A DNA stretch of 37,283 nucleotides from Nonomuraea antri (GCF_013283785.1 NZ_JABCPZ010000096.1:1-37283); one strand, 5' to 3'. Shown: positions 1 through 12,941, counted from the first letter of the stretch. Translations and numbers: made by a program. Notes: generated from the sequence alone by a model not told the origin.

Positions 1-2
1 GG

Positions 3-1571
3 TTAGGCAGGGGTGGTGGTTGTGGTGGTGAGGGCGGTGATGGTGGTGGTGATGGCCTGGGGGAGTGCGGACAGGCGGTGGAGTGGGGCCTCCAGGGGCG
101 TGAGGTCGTCCGACCAAGGAGCCGCCTGACGGATCAGCGCCCGGGCCTGGTTCTTGGTGAGCGTGACCCCCTCGGCGCGGGCCAGGCCGATGAGCGACTC
201 CCGCCACGTGTTCGCCAGCTTGCCGTGCGCGTTGTCCAGGATCCTGCGCAGCATCGCCGGCTCAGGCCCCGTGGGTTGCGGCAGCCGTACGGCGTCGATC
301 ACGGTGTCGCGCGCGGTGAACTCGTACACCGGCGACAACACGCCGGGCGGCGGCGTGGGCACGCCCAGGACGGCGCGGACGTGCGCGGCCCGGGTGGCCA
401 GCAGCAGCCGGGGGAGCGCGGACTCCAGCCCGGCAGGTACGGCGACCGCGACCCGGACGGGATCGGCCGCGTACGGCTTGGCCAGCCAGGTCGAGAGCTT
501 GACCCGAGGCTGGGGCAGGTCCTTGGCCCAGTCGCCCACCAGCAGGTCGGGCACGAACCCCTGCAGCTCGGCCAGGCCGGGCAGCGCGGCGGCCGACGAT
601 TCCACCGACTGCGGCCCCTGCGTGTAGATGGCCGTGGCCTGGCGGTTCAGCCGGGCGGCGGCCGCGGGGCGTGACTTGGTGGTGGGACGCAGGACGTAGA
701 GGTCGGCCGCCGACCCGATCGCCTCCGCCCCGAAATATCGGTTGAAATCGGGGTATATCGCCTCATAAGCGAGATTCAGCTCCGACAGGGACTGCTGAAC
801 CTTGAAGGCGAGCATCGGAGTCCGCTCGCTGGCCCCGTACGCCAGCAGCACCCGGCCGTCGTTCTTCAGGCCCTCGACGGCGCGGGCCACGAACAGGCCG
901 ATGCCTTCCGGCGTGTACGGCGGATCGGTGACGGCCAGGTCGTGTTCGCGTGCCGACGCGGGCAGCCCCAGGCGCAGATCCGCCCACCGGGTGCGCACGC
1001 CCAGATCCTGCTCGTCGATGTAGGCCAGGATGCGCTCGTCGATGTCGACGACCGTGACATCGGTCTCCGGATGCACGAGCTTGACCGCCAGCGAGGTGAG
1101 ATCGTGGTCGCCGACGCACAACAACCGGGCCCCGGGCAGCCAGAACCTGGCCCCGAGCAGCAGCGCCCGCCGCAGCGCGGTCTCGGGCGTGGCGGCCACG
1201 TGGTCGAGCGTGTGCCGGCCGCGCGGGGCCTTGGCGACGAGTTCGGTCAGCCGGTCGAGCACCTGTGGGTAGTGGCCGGCCAGGTGGCCCACCGGGTCTT
1301 CCGGCGGCGGGGCCAAGGCCAGGAGGTGCTGGTAGCCGGGCGTGTGCGCGGCGGGCACGCGGAACCGCTCGTCCCGCCGCTCCAGCCTGACCTCGCGCAG
1401 CAGGGCCTCGATCGAGCGGCGCGAGGTGGCGCTGGCCCGCACCAGCTCGGCCAGGCTCCACCACTGTCCGTCGCAGAGCAGGAGCAGCGCGTGGCGCAGC
1501 CGCCGGCTGTCGACGCCCGCCTCGCCGAGCAGGCGTTCCACCCCGTGCTGTGCCACTCCGTCGCGCTCCAT
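3..1571 (-). CDS. BpsA-like (DUF43) aminopropyltransferase/methyltransferase-fold protein
   Basis: 522 residues. Residues about 20-70 look like a winged helix-turn-helix (LAELVRASATSRRSIEALL). A Rossmann methyltransferase-type domain follows, with LLCVGDHDLTSLAVKLV near residue 150 as the nucleotide/substrate loop and AVTDPPYTPEGIGLFV near 215. The DHDLTS and DPPYTPEG motifs are what I associate with the branched-chain polyamine synthase (BpsA, DUF43) family, where aminopropyl groups are moved onto spermidine. From memory, archaeal and thermophile enzymes have GDDD where this one has GDHD, so the substrate may differ. The C-terminal third (about 330-500) is not recognised, and the protein ends in a threonine-rich tail. 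The gene diverges from gltB. A TAGGGT hexamer six bases before the ATG suggests leaderless expression and supports this start. Family assignment is fairly sure; reaction is not. Confidence 0.75.
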   Translation of the reverse strand: MERDGVAQHGVERLLGEAGVDSRRLRHALLLLCDGQWWSLAELVRASATSRRSIEALLREVRLERRDERFRVPAAHTPGYQHLLALAPPPEDPVGHLAGHYPQVLDRLTELVAKAPRGRHTLDHVAATPETALRRALLLGARFWLPGARLLCVGDHDLTSLAVKLVHPETDVTVVDIDERILAYIDEQDLGVRTRWADLRLGLPASAREHDLAVTDPPYTPEGIGLFVARAVEGLKNDGRVLLAYGASERTPMLAFKVQQSLSELNLAYEAIYPDFNRYFGAEAIGSAADLYVLRPTTKSRPAAAARLNRQATAIYTQGPQSVESSAAALPGLAELQGFVPDLLVGDWAKDLPQPRVKLSTWLAKPYAADPVRVAVAVPAGLESALPRLLLATRAAHVRAVLGVPTPPPGVLSPVYEFTARDTVIDAVRLPQPTGPEPAMLRRILDNAHGKLANTWRESLIGLARAEGVTLTKNQARALIRQAAPWSDDLTPLEAPLHRLSALPQAITTTITALTTTTTTPA

Positions 1572-1577
1572 GCGCCA

Positions 1578-1583
1578 ACCCTA
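1578..1583 (-). promoter_or_regulatory. -10 hexamer (TAGGGT) of the BpsA-like gene, leaderless type
   Basis: Reading leftward, TAGGGT is followed by exactly six bases and then the ATG at 1571. This is the spacing expected when transcription starts on the first base of the start codon. No Shine-Dalgarno sequence is present. No good -35 is visible. Confidence 0.5.
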
Positions 1584-1705
1584 TCGACGGATCACCGCCC
1601 CACGGCCTGGTGTGCGTGGTGCCGGTGTTCCCGCAGGTGAAAGGGGGTGGGAATGAGGTGGGCCGTCCGGTGGTCGAGATGGCGAGGTTCGGATGTCGAG
1701 ATGCC

Positions 1706-1717
1706 GCGAATGTTCGC
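1706..1717. repeat. 12-bp inverted repeat in the gltB upstream region
   Basis: GCGAA-TG-TTCGC is a perfect inverted repeat with 5-base arms. It lies 39 bp upstream of the possible gltB -10 (1756-1761), where an operator could sit. It is short and could be chance in such DNA. It does not match the actinobacterial SOS box, which needs CGAAC-N4-GTTCG. Confidence 0.25.
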
Positions 1718-1755
1718 AATGCGGACGTGGCGGGCACCATTCCGGCATGGTGCGG

Positions 1756-1761
1756 TAATCT
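1756..1761 (+). promoter_or_regulatory. possible -10 hexamer (TAATCT) for gltBD
   Basis: TAATCT fits TANNNT and lies 82 bases before the gltB ATG, leaving a leader of about 75 nt that carries the Shine-Dalgarno sequence. The bases 17-18 upstream (GGGCACC) are a poor -35 match, so this would be a weak or activator-dependent promoter. Confidence 0.3.
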
Positions 1762-1843
1762 CTACCCACGATACGCAGCAGGGCCAACGTCGTCCCCGCC
1801 TGTAGGAGCAGTTCAGACAGACGAAGACGACGGGAGGGATTCA

Positions 1844-6349
<4,506 letters not shown>

Positions 6350-6364
6350 GGGAGGCGTACACCG

Positions 6365-7843
6365 ATGGCTGACCCGAAGGGTTTTCTCACGCACGACAGG
6401 GAGCTGCCCGCGCGCCGTCCCGTGGACGTCCGCATCAGCGACTGGCGGGAGGTCTACCAGGACTTCTCCCAGGAGAAGCTGACCAGGCAGGCGTCGCGCT
6501 GCATGGACTGCGGCATCCCGTTCTGCCACAACGGCTGCCCGCTGGGCAACCTCATCCCCGAGTGGAACGACCTGGTCCACCGCACCGACTGGCGCGAGGC
6601 GATCGAGCGGCTGCACGCCACGAACAACTTCCCGGAGTTCACCGGCAGGCTCTGCCCGGCTCCGTGTGAGGCGGCGTGCGTGCTCGGCATCAACTCCGAC
6701 CCGGTGGCGATCAAGCGGGTCGAGGTTGAGATCATCGACCGGGCGTTCGCCGAGGGCTGGGTCACCCCGCAGCCCCCGGCCGTCAAGACCGGCAAGCGGG
6801 TCGCGGTCGTCGGCTCGGGCCCCGCGGGCCTGGCCGCCGCCCAGCAGCTCACCAGGGCCGGGCACGACGTGGTGGTGTTCGAGCGCGCCGACCGCATCGG
6901 CGGCCTGCTGCGTTACGGCATCCCCGAGTTCAAGATGGAGAAGCGCCACATCGAGCGGCGCCTGGAGCAGATGCGGGCCGAGGGCACCGAGTTCCGCACC
7001 GGCGTGAACGTCGGCATCGACGTCACCGCCGCCGAGCTGCGCGAGCAGTTCGACGCGGTGGTGCTGTCGGGCGGCGCCACCCAGTGGCGCGACCTGCCGG
7101 TGGCCGGGCGCGACCTCAAGGGCGTCCACCAGGCGATGGAGTACCTGCCGCCGGCCAACAAGGTCCAGGAGGGCGACTTCGCCGAGTCGCCGATCTCGGC
7201 CGCGGGCAAGCACGTGGTGGTGATCGGCGGCGGCGACACCGGCGCCGACTGCATCGGCACCGCGATCAGGCAGGGCGCCGCGTCGGTGACCCAGCTGGAG
7301 ATCATGCCGCGCCCGCCGGCGTCCCGGTCCGGCGGCCAGCCGTGGCCGACGTTCCCCATCCTGTTCAAGATGGAGTCCGCGCACGAGGAGCTGGCCGACG
7401 GCGGGGGAGAGCGCGTCTACGCGGTCTCCACCACCGAGTTCGTCGGCGACGCCGACGGCAACGTGCGGGCGCTGCGCCTGGTCGAGGTCGAGGGGCCGCA
7501 GTCCGGGTTCAAGCCCGTCCCGGGCACCGAGCGGGAGATCCCGGCCGAGCTGATCACCCTGTCGATGGGCTTCGTCGGCCCGGAGAAGGGCGCGCTGCTC
7601 GAAGACCTGGCCGCGCTCGGCGGCGACGGCTTCTACGACGCCCGTGGCAACGTCGCGCGGGACAAGACGTACATGTCGAAGGTCGACGGCGTCTTCGTGG
7701 CCGGTGACATGGGCCGCGGCCAGTCGCTCATCGTCTGGGCCATCGCCGAGGGCCGTGCCGCGGCCTCCGGCGTCGACAGGTTCCTGACGGGTGAGACGGC
7801 GCTGCCGTACCCGATCCTGCCGACGGCCCGTCCGCTGGTCTGA
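6365..7843 (+). CDS. gltD: glutamate synthase (NADPH), small (beta) subunit
   Basis: 492 residues, full length. The N-terminal region carries two cysteine clusters: Cys46, Cys49, Cys54 and Cys58 in RCMDCGIPFCHNGC, and Cys97, Cys101 and Cys105 in LCPAPCEAAC. These hold the 4Fe-4S centres. The FAD dinucleotide fold follows (VAVVGSGPAGLAAAQQL, about 148-164) and then the NADPH fold (HVVVIGGGDTGADC, about 280-293). The protein takes electrons from NADPH and passes them through FAD and Fe-S centres to the FMN of GltB. The Shine-Dalgarno AAGGGAGG (6348-6355) overlaps the gltB stop codon, so translation is probably coupled. A strong hairpin follows the stop. Confidence 0.97.
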   Translation: MADPKGFLTHDRELPARRPVDVRISDWREVYQDFSQEKLTRQASRCMDCGIPFCHNGCPLGNLIPEWNDLVHRTDWREAIERLHATNNFPEFTGRLCPAPCEAACVLGINSDPVAIKRVEVEIIDRAFAEGWVTPQPPAVKTGKRVAVVGSGPAGLAAAQQLTRAGHDVVVFERADRIGGLLRYGIPEFKMEKRHIERRLEQMRAEGTEFRTGVNVGIDVTAAELREQFDAVVLSGGATQWRDLPVAGRDLKGVHQAMEYLPPANKVQEGDFAESPISAAGKHVVVIGGGDTGADCIGTAIRQGAASVTQLEIMPRPPASRSGGQPWPTFPILFKMESAHEELADGGGERVYAVSTTEFVGDADGNVRALRLVEVEGPQSGFKPVPGTEREIPAELITLSMGFVGPEKGALLEDLAALGGDGFYDARGNVARDKTYMSKVDGVFVAGDMGRGQSLIVWAIAEGRAAASGVDRFLTGETALPYPILPTARPLV

Positions 7844-7851
7844 CCTCGTGG

Positions 7852-7883
7852 GAAACGGCCCGGCTTCTCGGCCGGGCCGTTTC
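7852..7883 (+). terminator. terminator of gltBD
   Basis: Perfect 13-bp stem (GAAACGGCCCGGC pairing with GCCGGGCCGTTTC) around a 6-base loop, 8 bases after the gltD stop. There is no real U-run beyond the TTT inside the stem, which is common for high-GC actinobacterial terminators. Confidence 0.75.
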
Positions 7884-7976
7884 GCGCGACATTGCCCGAA
7901 ATTTCACCACTAAGTTGCATCACTCGATAGGTGTCGGGAAGATGCAGATTCTGTGGGAGTGGTGGATGGGGGAAGC

Positions 7977-9635
7977 ATGCGGCGGTTGGCATCGGTCCTG
8001 GCGGCGCTGACCGTCTCCACCGCGCTCGCCGCCTGCTCCCCCCTGGACGGCGGCCGCGACGTGACCACCGGACCCGCGCACGACTACCTCGTCTTCTACG
8101 CCGACGGTCAGCAGCGCCAGGCCGAGACCGCCGTCGAGCAGGCCGGAGGCAGCACGCTCACCGCCGACACCAGGCTCGGCTACCTCATGGCCAGAGGACA
8201 CGGCGACGGGTTCGCCGAGAGCGTCGGCACGGACCGGGCGATCGTCGGCGTGGCCTCCGACAGGAAGATCGGCTTCGCCTCCGCCCGTTCCCACGCCTTC
8301 CCCTCCCGCGTCCGCCCCTCCCGCGCCTACCCCGACGGCTCGCTGCTGAGCAGGAAGGCCGCCGCGGGCGAGCCGCTCGCGCCGCGCCAGTGGGACATGA
8401 AGATGATCGGCGCGGACCGCGCCAACGCCGTCGCCCCCGGCACCAAGCAGGTGCTGGTCGGCGTCATCGACACCGGCATCGACGGCAAGCATCCAGACAT
8501 CGCGCCCAACTTCAACCGCGAGCTCAGCCGCAACTTCGTCACCGACAGGCCCAAGGACGACCACGGCGAGAACCTCGACGGCCCCTGCGAGACCAGCGAC
8601 TGCAAGGACCCCAACGACCGCGACGACGACGGTCACGGCACCCACGTGGCCAGCACCATCGCCTCGCCTATCAACGGCATCGGCATCGCCGGCGTCGCGC
8701 CCGGCGTGCAACTGGTCAACATCAGGGCCGGCCAGGACTCCGGCTTCTTCTTCCTCAAGCCCAGCCTCGACGCGCTCACCTACGCCGCCGACATCGGCGT
8801 CGACGTGGTGAACATGAGCTTCTACGTCGACCCGTGGCTGTTCAACTGCCGTGACAACCCCGCCGACACGCCCAAGCAGCGCCTGGAGCAGCGCGCGATC
8901 ATCACCGGCATGCAGCGGGCGCTCGACTACGCCCGCGGCAAGGGCGTCACGCTCGTCTCCGCGCTCGGCAACGGCGCCACCGACCTCGGCGACCCCGAGG
9001 TCGACAGGAACAGCCCCGGCTACCCGCGCGGCGACGAGAAGATCCGCGAGGTCGACAACTCCTGTCTCAACGTGCCTGCCGAGTCCAAGGGCGTCATCTC
9101 GGTCGCCTCGGTCGGCCCGTCCGGGCGCAAGGCCATCTACAGCGACTACGGCCTGGAGCAGACCGACCTGGCCGCGCCCGGCGGCGACATCCTCGACGGC
9201 AAGGGCGCCTCGGCCACCCGGTCCATCCTGGCCGCCGCCCCCGAGCACGTGCTGCGCGCCGCCGGCCGCATCGACCAGGCGGGCAAGCCCAAGGGCACCG
9301 ACGTCGTACGCGACTGCCGCGACGGCGCCTGCTCCTACTACCAGTACCTCGACGGCACCTCGATGGCCGCACCGCACGCCACCGGCGTCGCCGCCATCCT
9401 GATCAGCCGCTTCGGCCAGGCCCAGGGCAAGGCGGGCGTCAGCGCCGCGCCCGCCGACATCCAGCGCCTGCTGTACGAGACCGCCGACAAGAAGCCCTGC
9501 CCCACCCCCCGCGCGTACGTGTACAAGGTGTACGAACAGACCCAGACCCATGTCTGCGAAGGCACACGATCGCGTAACGGTTTCTTCGGCCATGGCATCG
9601 TGAACGCCTGGCGGGCCGCTACCGTCGAAGGGTGA
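7977..9635 (+). CDS. subtilisin-family (S8) serine protease, predicted lipoprotein
   Basis: 552 residues. The lipoprotein signal MRRLASVLAALTVSTALAAC puts the lipid-modified cysteine at residue 20. Residues about 30-100 resemble an I9-type propeptide. The S8 catalytic domain has Asp165 in GVIDTGIDGKHPD, His220 in DDDGHGTHVAST and Ser462 in LDGTSMAAPHATG; the ALGNG motif supplies the oxyanion asparagine. All triad residues are intact, so this should be an active peptidase on the outer face of the membrane. A spacer of more than 200 residues lies between His and Ser, with several cysteine-containing insertions. The ATG at 7977 is chosen over the GTG 24 bases upstream because GGGGGA lies five bases before it and it gives a clean signal peptide. 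The next gene overlaps the stop by one base. Confidence 0.93.
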   Translation: MRRLASVLAALTVSTALAACSPLDGGRDVTTGPAHDYLVFYADGQQRQAETAVEQAGGSTLTADTRLGYLMARGHGDGFAESVGTDRAIVGVASDRKIGFASARSHAFPSRVRPSRAYPDGSLLSRKAAAGEPLAPRQWDMKMIGADRANAVAPGTKQVLVGVIDTGIDGKHPDIAPNFNRELSRNFVTDRPKDDHGENLDGPCETSDCKDPNDRDDDGHGTHVASTIASPINGIGIAGVAPGVQLVNIRAGQDSGFFFLKPSLDALTYAADIGVDVVNMSFYVDPWLFNCRDNPADTPKQRLEQRAIITGMQRALDYARGKGVTLVSALGNGATDLGDPEVDRNSPGYPRGDEKIREVDNSCLNVPAESKGVISVASVGPSGRKAIYSDYGLEQTDLAAPGGDILDGKGASATRSILAAAPEHVLRAAGRIDQAGKPKGTDVVRDCRDGACSYYQYLDGTSMAAPHATGVAAILISRFGQAQGKAGVSAAPADIQRLLYETADKKPCPTPRAYVYKVYEQTQTHVCEGTRSRNGFFGHGIVNAWRAATVEG

Positions 9636-9982
9636 TGTACCGCCTCGTCGCCGACGCCGCGATGGTGGTCCATTTCGCCTTCCTCGCCTACCTGGCCGTC
9701 GGAGGATTCGTCGCCTGGCGGTGGCGGCGGACGATCTGGGCCCACCTCGCCGTCGTCGGCTGGGGCGTGCTCTCGGTGGTGACGGGGATCGACTGCCCGC
9801 TGACCCACGCCGAAGACTGGGGACGCCGCCAGGCGGGCCTGGAAGGCCTCCCGGCCAGCGGATTCATCGACCACTACATCGAAGGCGTGATCTACCCGGA
9901 GGAGTACACGAACTTGGCGCGACTCGGGGTCGCTGTTCTCGTGCTGTTCTCCTACGTCGGCTACGTTCTGCGTCGTCAGTGA
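9635..9982 (+). CDS. DUF2784 family small membrane protein
   Basis: 115 residues with about three membrane spans (roughly 9-28, 34-53 and 93-112). Between them, GIDCPLTHAEDWGRRQAG and GFIDHYIEGVIYP match what I know of DUF2784 (CPLTxxE and FIxHY signatures). Function is unknown. The A of its ATG is the last base of the protease TGA (TGATG), a typical translational-coupling junction with no separate Shine-Dalgarno. A GTG one codon earlier (9632) is an alternative start. Coupling suggests the two proteins are made together, but the family also occurs without a protease partner. Confidence 0.85.
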   Translation: MYRLVADAAMVVHFAFLAYLAVGGFVAWRWRRTIWAHLAVVGWGVLSVVTGIDCPLTHAEDWGRRQAGLEGLPASGFIDHYIEGVIYPEEYTNLARLGVAVLVLFSYVGYVLRRQ

Positions 9983-10004
9983 CTGCCAAGTGGTCTGTAC
10001 CAAT

Positions 10005-10010
10005 TAAGGT
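10005..10010 (+). promoter_or_regulatory. -10 hexamer (TAAGGT) of pyk, leaderless type
   Basis: TAAGGT is followed by seven bases and the GTG at 10018. The same hexamer and spacing precede the GNAT gene at 35971. The overlapping AAGGTAGGA could instead act as a Shine-Dalgarno on a read-through transcript from the DUF2784 gene. Confidence 0.5.
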
Positions 10011-10017
10011 AGGACTC

Positions 10018-11448
10018 GTGACTCGTCGCGCGAAAATAGTCTGCACTCTCGGCCCCGCCACTTCGTCCCCTGAACGCCTTCGCGAGTTGATCTCCGCGGG
10101 CATGGACGTGGCACGGTTCAACCTCAGCCATGGCAATCATGACATGCACAGAGAGGTTTACGACCGGGTCAGGGAGGTGGCGGCCGACCTCGGCCGCGGC
10201 GTAGGCGTGCTCGCCGACCTGCAGGGGCCCAAGATCCGCGTCGGGAAGTTCGAGGAAGGCCCGGTCCGGCTCGGCTTCGGCGACGTCTTCACCATCACCA
10301 CGGAAGAGGTTCCCGGCGACCGCGAGCAGGTCTCCACCACCTACAAGGGCCTGCCGAAGGACGTCCGCCCCGGCGACACCATCCTCGTCGACGACGGCCG
10401 CCTCGTGCTCGAGGCCACCAGGGTCGACGGCGAGCGCGTCACCACGCGCGTCGTCATCGGCGGCATGATCTCCGACAACAAGGGGCTCAACCTGCCGGGC
10501 GTCAACGTCAGCGCCCCCGCGCTGACCGACAAGGACGAGGCCGACCTGCGCTGGGCGCTGCGCACCGGCTTCGACATGATCGCCCTGTCGTTCGTCCGCC
10601 GCCCGTCCGACGCCGACGTGGTGCGCAACATCATGGAGCAGGAGGCCGTCCGCCTCCCGCTGCTCGCCAAGATCGAGAAGCCGCAGGCCGTCGACCGCAT
10701 GCCGGAGATCGTCGAGGCGTTCGACGGCATCATGGTCGCCCGCGGCGACCTCGGCGTCGAGCTGCCGCTGGAGCAGGTGCCGATCGTCCAGCGCCGCCTC
10801 ATCGAGCTGTGCCGCGAGAAGGCCCGCCCGGTCATCGTCGCCACCCAGATGCTCGACTCGATGATGAACGCCCCGCGCCCCACCCGCGCCGAGGCCTCCG
10901 ACGTGGCCTACGCCGTGATGGACGGCGCCGACGCGGTCATGCTGTCCGGCGAGACCTCGGTCGGCAGCTACCCGGTCGAGGCCGTCTCCACGATGGACCG
11001 CATCGCCTGCGCGGCGGAGAAGTCGTCCCTGCACGCCACGCACACGCTGGAGCGCATGCCGGAGACCACCGGCGGCGCCATCGCCCGCGCCGCGGCCGAG
11101 GTCGGCGCCATCGTCGGCGCCAAGGCGCTGGTGGCCTTCACCATGTCCGGCGAGACCGCCCGCCGCCTGGCCCGCTACCGCTCGCCGATCCCGCTGCTCG
11201 CCTTCACCTCGGCGCCGCACGTGCGCGGCCAGCTCTCGCTGACCTGGGGCGTCGAAACGTTCCACGTGCCGTTCGTGCACCACACCGACGACATGGTGCG
11301 CCAGGTCGAGGCGGCGCTGCTGTCGTCCGGGCGGCTGGAGAAGGGCGACAAGGTGGTCATCGTGGCCGGCTCGCCTCCCGGCACGCCTGGCTCCACGAAC
11401 GCGCTGCGCGTCCACACGATCGGCTCGGCGGTCTCGCACGCCCACTGA
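10018..11448 (+). CDS. pyk: pyruvate kinase
   Basis: 476 residues, the usual bacterial size. It starts VTRRAKIVCTLGPATSS, the standard actinobacterial N-terminus, so the GTG at 10018 is taken and the open extension upstream rejected. The ADP/PEP barrel shows ARFNLSHG (about 34-41), the Mg-binding MVARGDLGVELPLEQVP (about 239-255), and the family signature around ATQMLDSMMNAPRPTRAE (about 279-296) and GETSVGSYP. It transfers phosphate from PEP to ADP, giving pyruvate and ATP in the last step of glycolysis. A 35-bp gap separates it from the DUF2784 gene. A long hairpin shared with the convergent dapD follows. Confidence 0.97.
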   Translation: MTRRAKIVCTLGPATSSPERLRELISAGMDVARFNLSHGNHDMHREVYDRVREVAADLGRGVGVLADLQGPKIRVGKFEEGPVRLGFGDVFTITTEEVPGDREQVSTTYKGLPKDVRPGDTILVDDGRLVLEATRVDGERVTTRVVIGGMISDNKGLNLPGVNVSAPALTDKDEADLRWALRTGFDMIALSFVRRPSDADVVRNIMEQEAVRLPLLAKIEKPQAVDRMPEIVEAFDGIMVARGDLGVELPLEQVPIVQRRLIELCREKARPVIVATQMLDSMMNAPRPTRAEASDVAYAVMDGADAVMLSGETSVGSYPVEAVSTMDRIACAAEKSSLHATHTLERMPETTGGAIARAAAEVGAIVGAKALVAFTMSGETARRLARYRSPIPLLAFTSAPHVRGQLSLTWGVETFHVPFVHHTDDMVRQVEAALLSSGRLEKGDKVVIVAGSPPGTPGSTNALRVHTIGSAVSHAH

Positions 11449-11473
11449 GGCGCCGCCACCCGCTCGCTGAAAC

Positions 11474-11513
11474 GGGAAGGGCCGCCCGGGGATCACCCCC
11501 GGGCGGCCCTCCC
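11474..11513. terminator. bidirectional terminator between pyk and dapD
   Basis: The core stem is 13 perfect base pairs (11479-11491 with 11497-11509) around a 5-base loop. One more A-T pair and a GGG/CCC continuation past a bulge extend it. It sits in the 80-bp gap between convergent genes, so it can stop transcription from both sides. Confidence 0.8.
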
Positions 11514-11528
11514 GCGTTGGACCTACGG

Positions 11529-12494
11529 TCAGTCGTTGGCGTGCAGCGCGGCGTTGAGCTCGACGCCGGTCCCGGTGCGCGCGACCGCCTGCACGGCGCC
11601 CGTCTGGGAGTTGCGGCGCAGCAGCAGCCCGTTCGAGCCCGACAGCTCGGCCGCCTTGACCACCCGGCCGTCGGGGAGCGCGACCTTGGTGCCCGCCGTC
11701 ACGTACAGGCCGGCCTCCACCACGCAGTCGTCGCCCAGCGAGATGCCCACGCCCGCGTTCGCGCCCAGCAGGCAGCGCTCGCCGATCGAGATGACCTGCT
11801 TGCCGCCGCCCGACAGCGTGCCCATGATCGAGGCGCCGCCGCCCACGTCGGAGCCGTCGCCGACCACCACACCGGCCGAGATGCGGCCCTCCACCATGGA
11901 CGCGCCCAACGTGCCCGCGTTGAAGTTCACGAACCCCTCGTGCATGACGGTCGTGCCACTGGCCAGGTGGGCGCCCAGGCGCACCCGGTCGGCGTCGGCG
12001 ATGCGCACCCCGGACGGCACCACGTAGTCGACCATCCGCGGGAACTTGTCGACGCCGAAGACGGTCACCGCGCCCTTGGCGCGCAGCCGCAGCCGGGTCT
12101 GCTCGAAGCCCTCGACCTGGCAGGGCCCGGCGCTGGTCCACACCACGTTCGAGAGCAGCCCGAACAGGCCGTCCAGGTTCACCCCGTGCGGCCTGACCAG
12201 GCGGTGCGAGAGCAGGTGCAGCCGCAGGTAGGCGTCGTGCGTGTCGACGGGCGGTGCGGAGAGCTCGGCGACGCCCGTACGCACCGCGACGACCTCCACG
12301 CCGCGGACCGGGTCGGGGCCGACCAGCGGGGCCAGCTCACCGGCCTCCTCGGCGGCCAGCCGCTTGGTCCCGGTGACAGGTGGTTCGCCCAGTTCCGGCG
12401 CGGGGAACCAGGTGTCGAGTACGGTGCCGTCTGCGGCAATGGTCGCGAGGCCGACGCCGAAGGCGCCGGTCGTCGTGGGATCGATGGCAATCAC
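11529..12494 (-). CDS. dapD: tetrahydrodipicolinate N-succinyltransferase
   Basis: 321 residues of the actinobacterial DapD type. The left-handed beta-helix is clear from about 165 to 265, with MHEGFVNFNAGTLGASM, EGRISAGVVVGDGSDVGG and ASIMGTLSGGG. It succinylates tetrahydrodipicolinate with succinyl-CoA on the way to diaminopimelate (for peptidoglycan) and lysine, and is expected to be a trimer. The N-terminal 110 residues form the alpha/beta domain seen in the mycobacterial enzyme. The start is a GTG with no Shine-Dalgarno but with TATTTT six bases upstream, so it may be leaderless. The PPOX gene lies 24 bp upstream on the same strand and could also read through. Confidence 0.95.
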   Translation of the reverse strand: MIAIDPTTTGAFGVGLATIAADGTVLDTWFPAPELGEPPVTGTKRLAAEEAGELAPLVGPDPVRGVEVVAVRTGVAELSAPPVDTHDAYLRLHLLSHRLVRPHGVNLDGLFGLLSNVVWTSAGPCQVEGFEQTRLRLRAKGAVTVFGVDKFPRMVDYVVPSGVRIADADRVRLGAHLASGTTVMHEGFVNFNAGTLGASMVEGRISAGVVVGDGSDVGGGASIMGTLSGGGKQVISIGERCLLGANAGVGISLGDDCVVEAGLYVTAGTKVALPDGRVVKAAELSGSNGLLLRRNSQTGAVQAVARTGTGVELNAALHAND

Positions 12495-12500
12495 GGGCCC

Positions 12501-12506
12501 AAAATA
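12501..12506 (-). promoter_or_regulatory. -10 hexamer (TATTTT) of dapD, leaderless type
   Basis: Reading leftward, TATTTT is followed by GGGCCC and then the GTG start codon at 12494. The A/T-rich hexamer stands out in a very GC-rich gap of only 24 bp between the PPOX stop and dapD. Confidence 0.55.
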
Positions 12507-12518
12507 CCGTTCCCGCGC

Positions 12519-12941
12519 TCAGCCCAGCGCGCCCAGGTCCGCCGACAGCCAGCGCTGCGGCCGCATCGCGAACGTCACCAGCGCCTGCAGGTCCGACCCG
12601 TGGACGTATCCGGCGACGGCGTCGGGCGGCAGGTAACGGGCGGAGATCCGGGTCAGCTGCGCCGTCGTCGTCGGCCCGGACGCCACCACCGCCCCCTCCA
12701 CCGACACGTACCGGTACGTCGGACTCGTCCGCTGCACCAGCACCGAGAACCGCCCGGCCTTCCTGACCAGCTGGGCCTTGCGCGAATCACCGTCGGTCAG
12801 GAACTCCAGCATTCCGCCGGGCGCGTAGTGGTACCACACGGGCACGGTCAGCGGGCCCCGCCCGTCTCCCGCGTCCACGGCCAGCACCGCGATGTGCGGC
12901 CCGGCCAGGAACGCCTCACGCTCCGCCACGCTCAACGCCAT
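12519..12941 (-). CDS. PPOX-class (pyridoxamine 5'-phosphate oxidase-like) flavin/F420-binding protein
   Basis: 140 residues with the split-barrel fold. EAFLAGPHIAVLAVDAG opens the first strands, and LTVPVWYHYAPGGMLEFLT is the typical PVWY segment of F420/FMN-dependent PPOX proteins. KAQLVRKAGRFSVLVQ and YRYVSVEGAVV follow. The cofactor (F420, FMN or heme) and substrate cannot be told from sequence alone. The ATG at 12941 is preferred over a GTG at 12950 because GGGAGGT ends nine bases upstream of it, whereas it would overlap the GTG. The gene lies between the LysR gene (46 bp upstream) and dapD (24 bp downstream), all on the minus strand. Confidence 0.85.
   Translation of the reverse strand: MALSVAEREAFLAGPHIAVLAVDAGDGRGPLTVPVWYHYAPGGMLEFLTDGDSRKAQLVRKAGRFSVLVQRTSPTYRYVSVEGAVVASGPTTTAQLTRISARYLPPDAVAGYVHGSDLQALVTFAMRPQRWLSADLGALG

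Noticed and set aside
1706..1717. LexA/SOS box in front of gltB
   Set aside because: GCGAATGTTCGC has CGAA and TTCG arms but only two bases between them. The actinobacterial SOS box needs CGAAC and GTTCG separated by four bases.
1550..1843. N-terminal extension of gltB in the same frame
   Set aside because: It would place about 98 extra residues before the nucleophile cysteine, whereas the family has a short propeptide. The Shine-Dalgarno lies before the ATG at 1844, and the extension overlaps the divergent promoter region.
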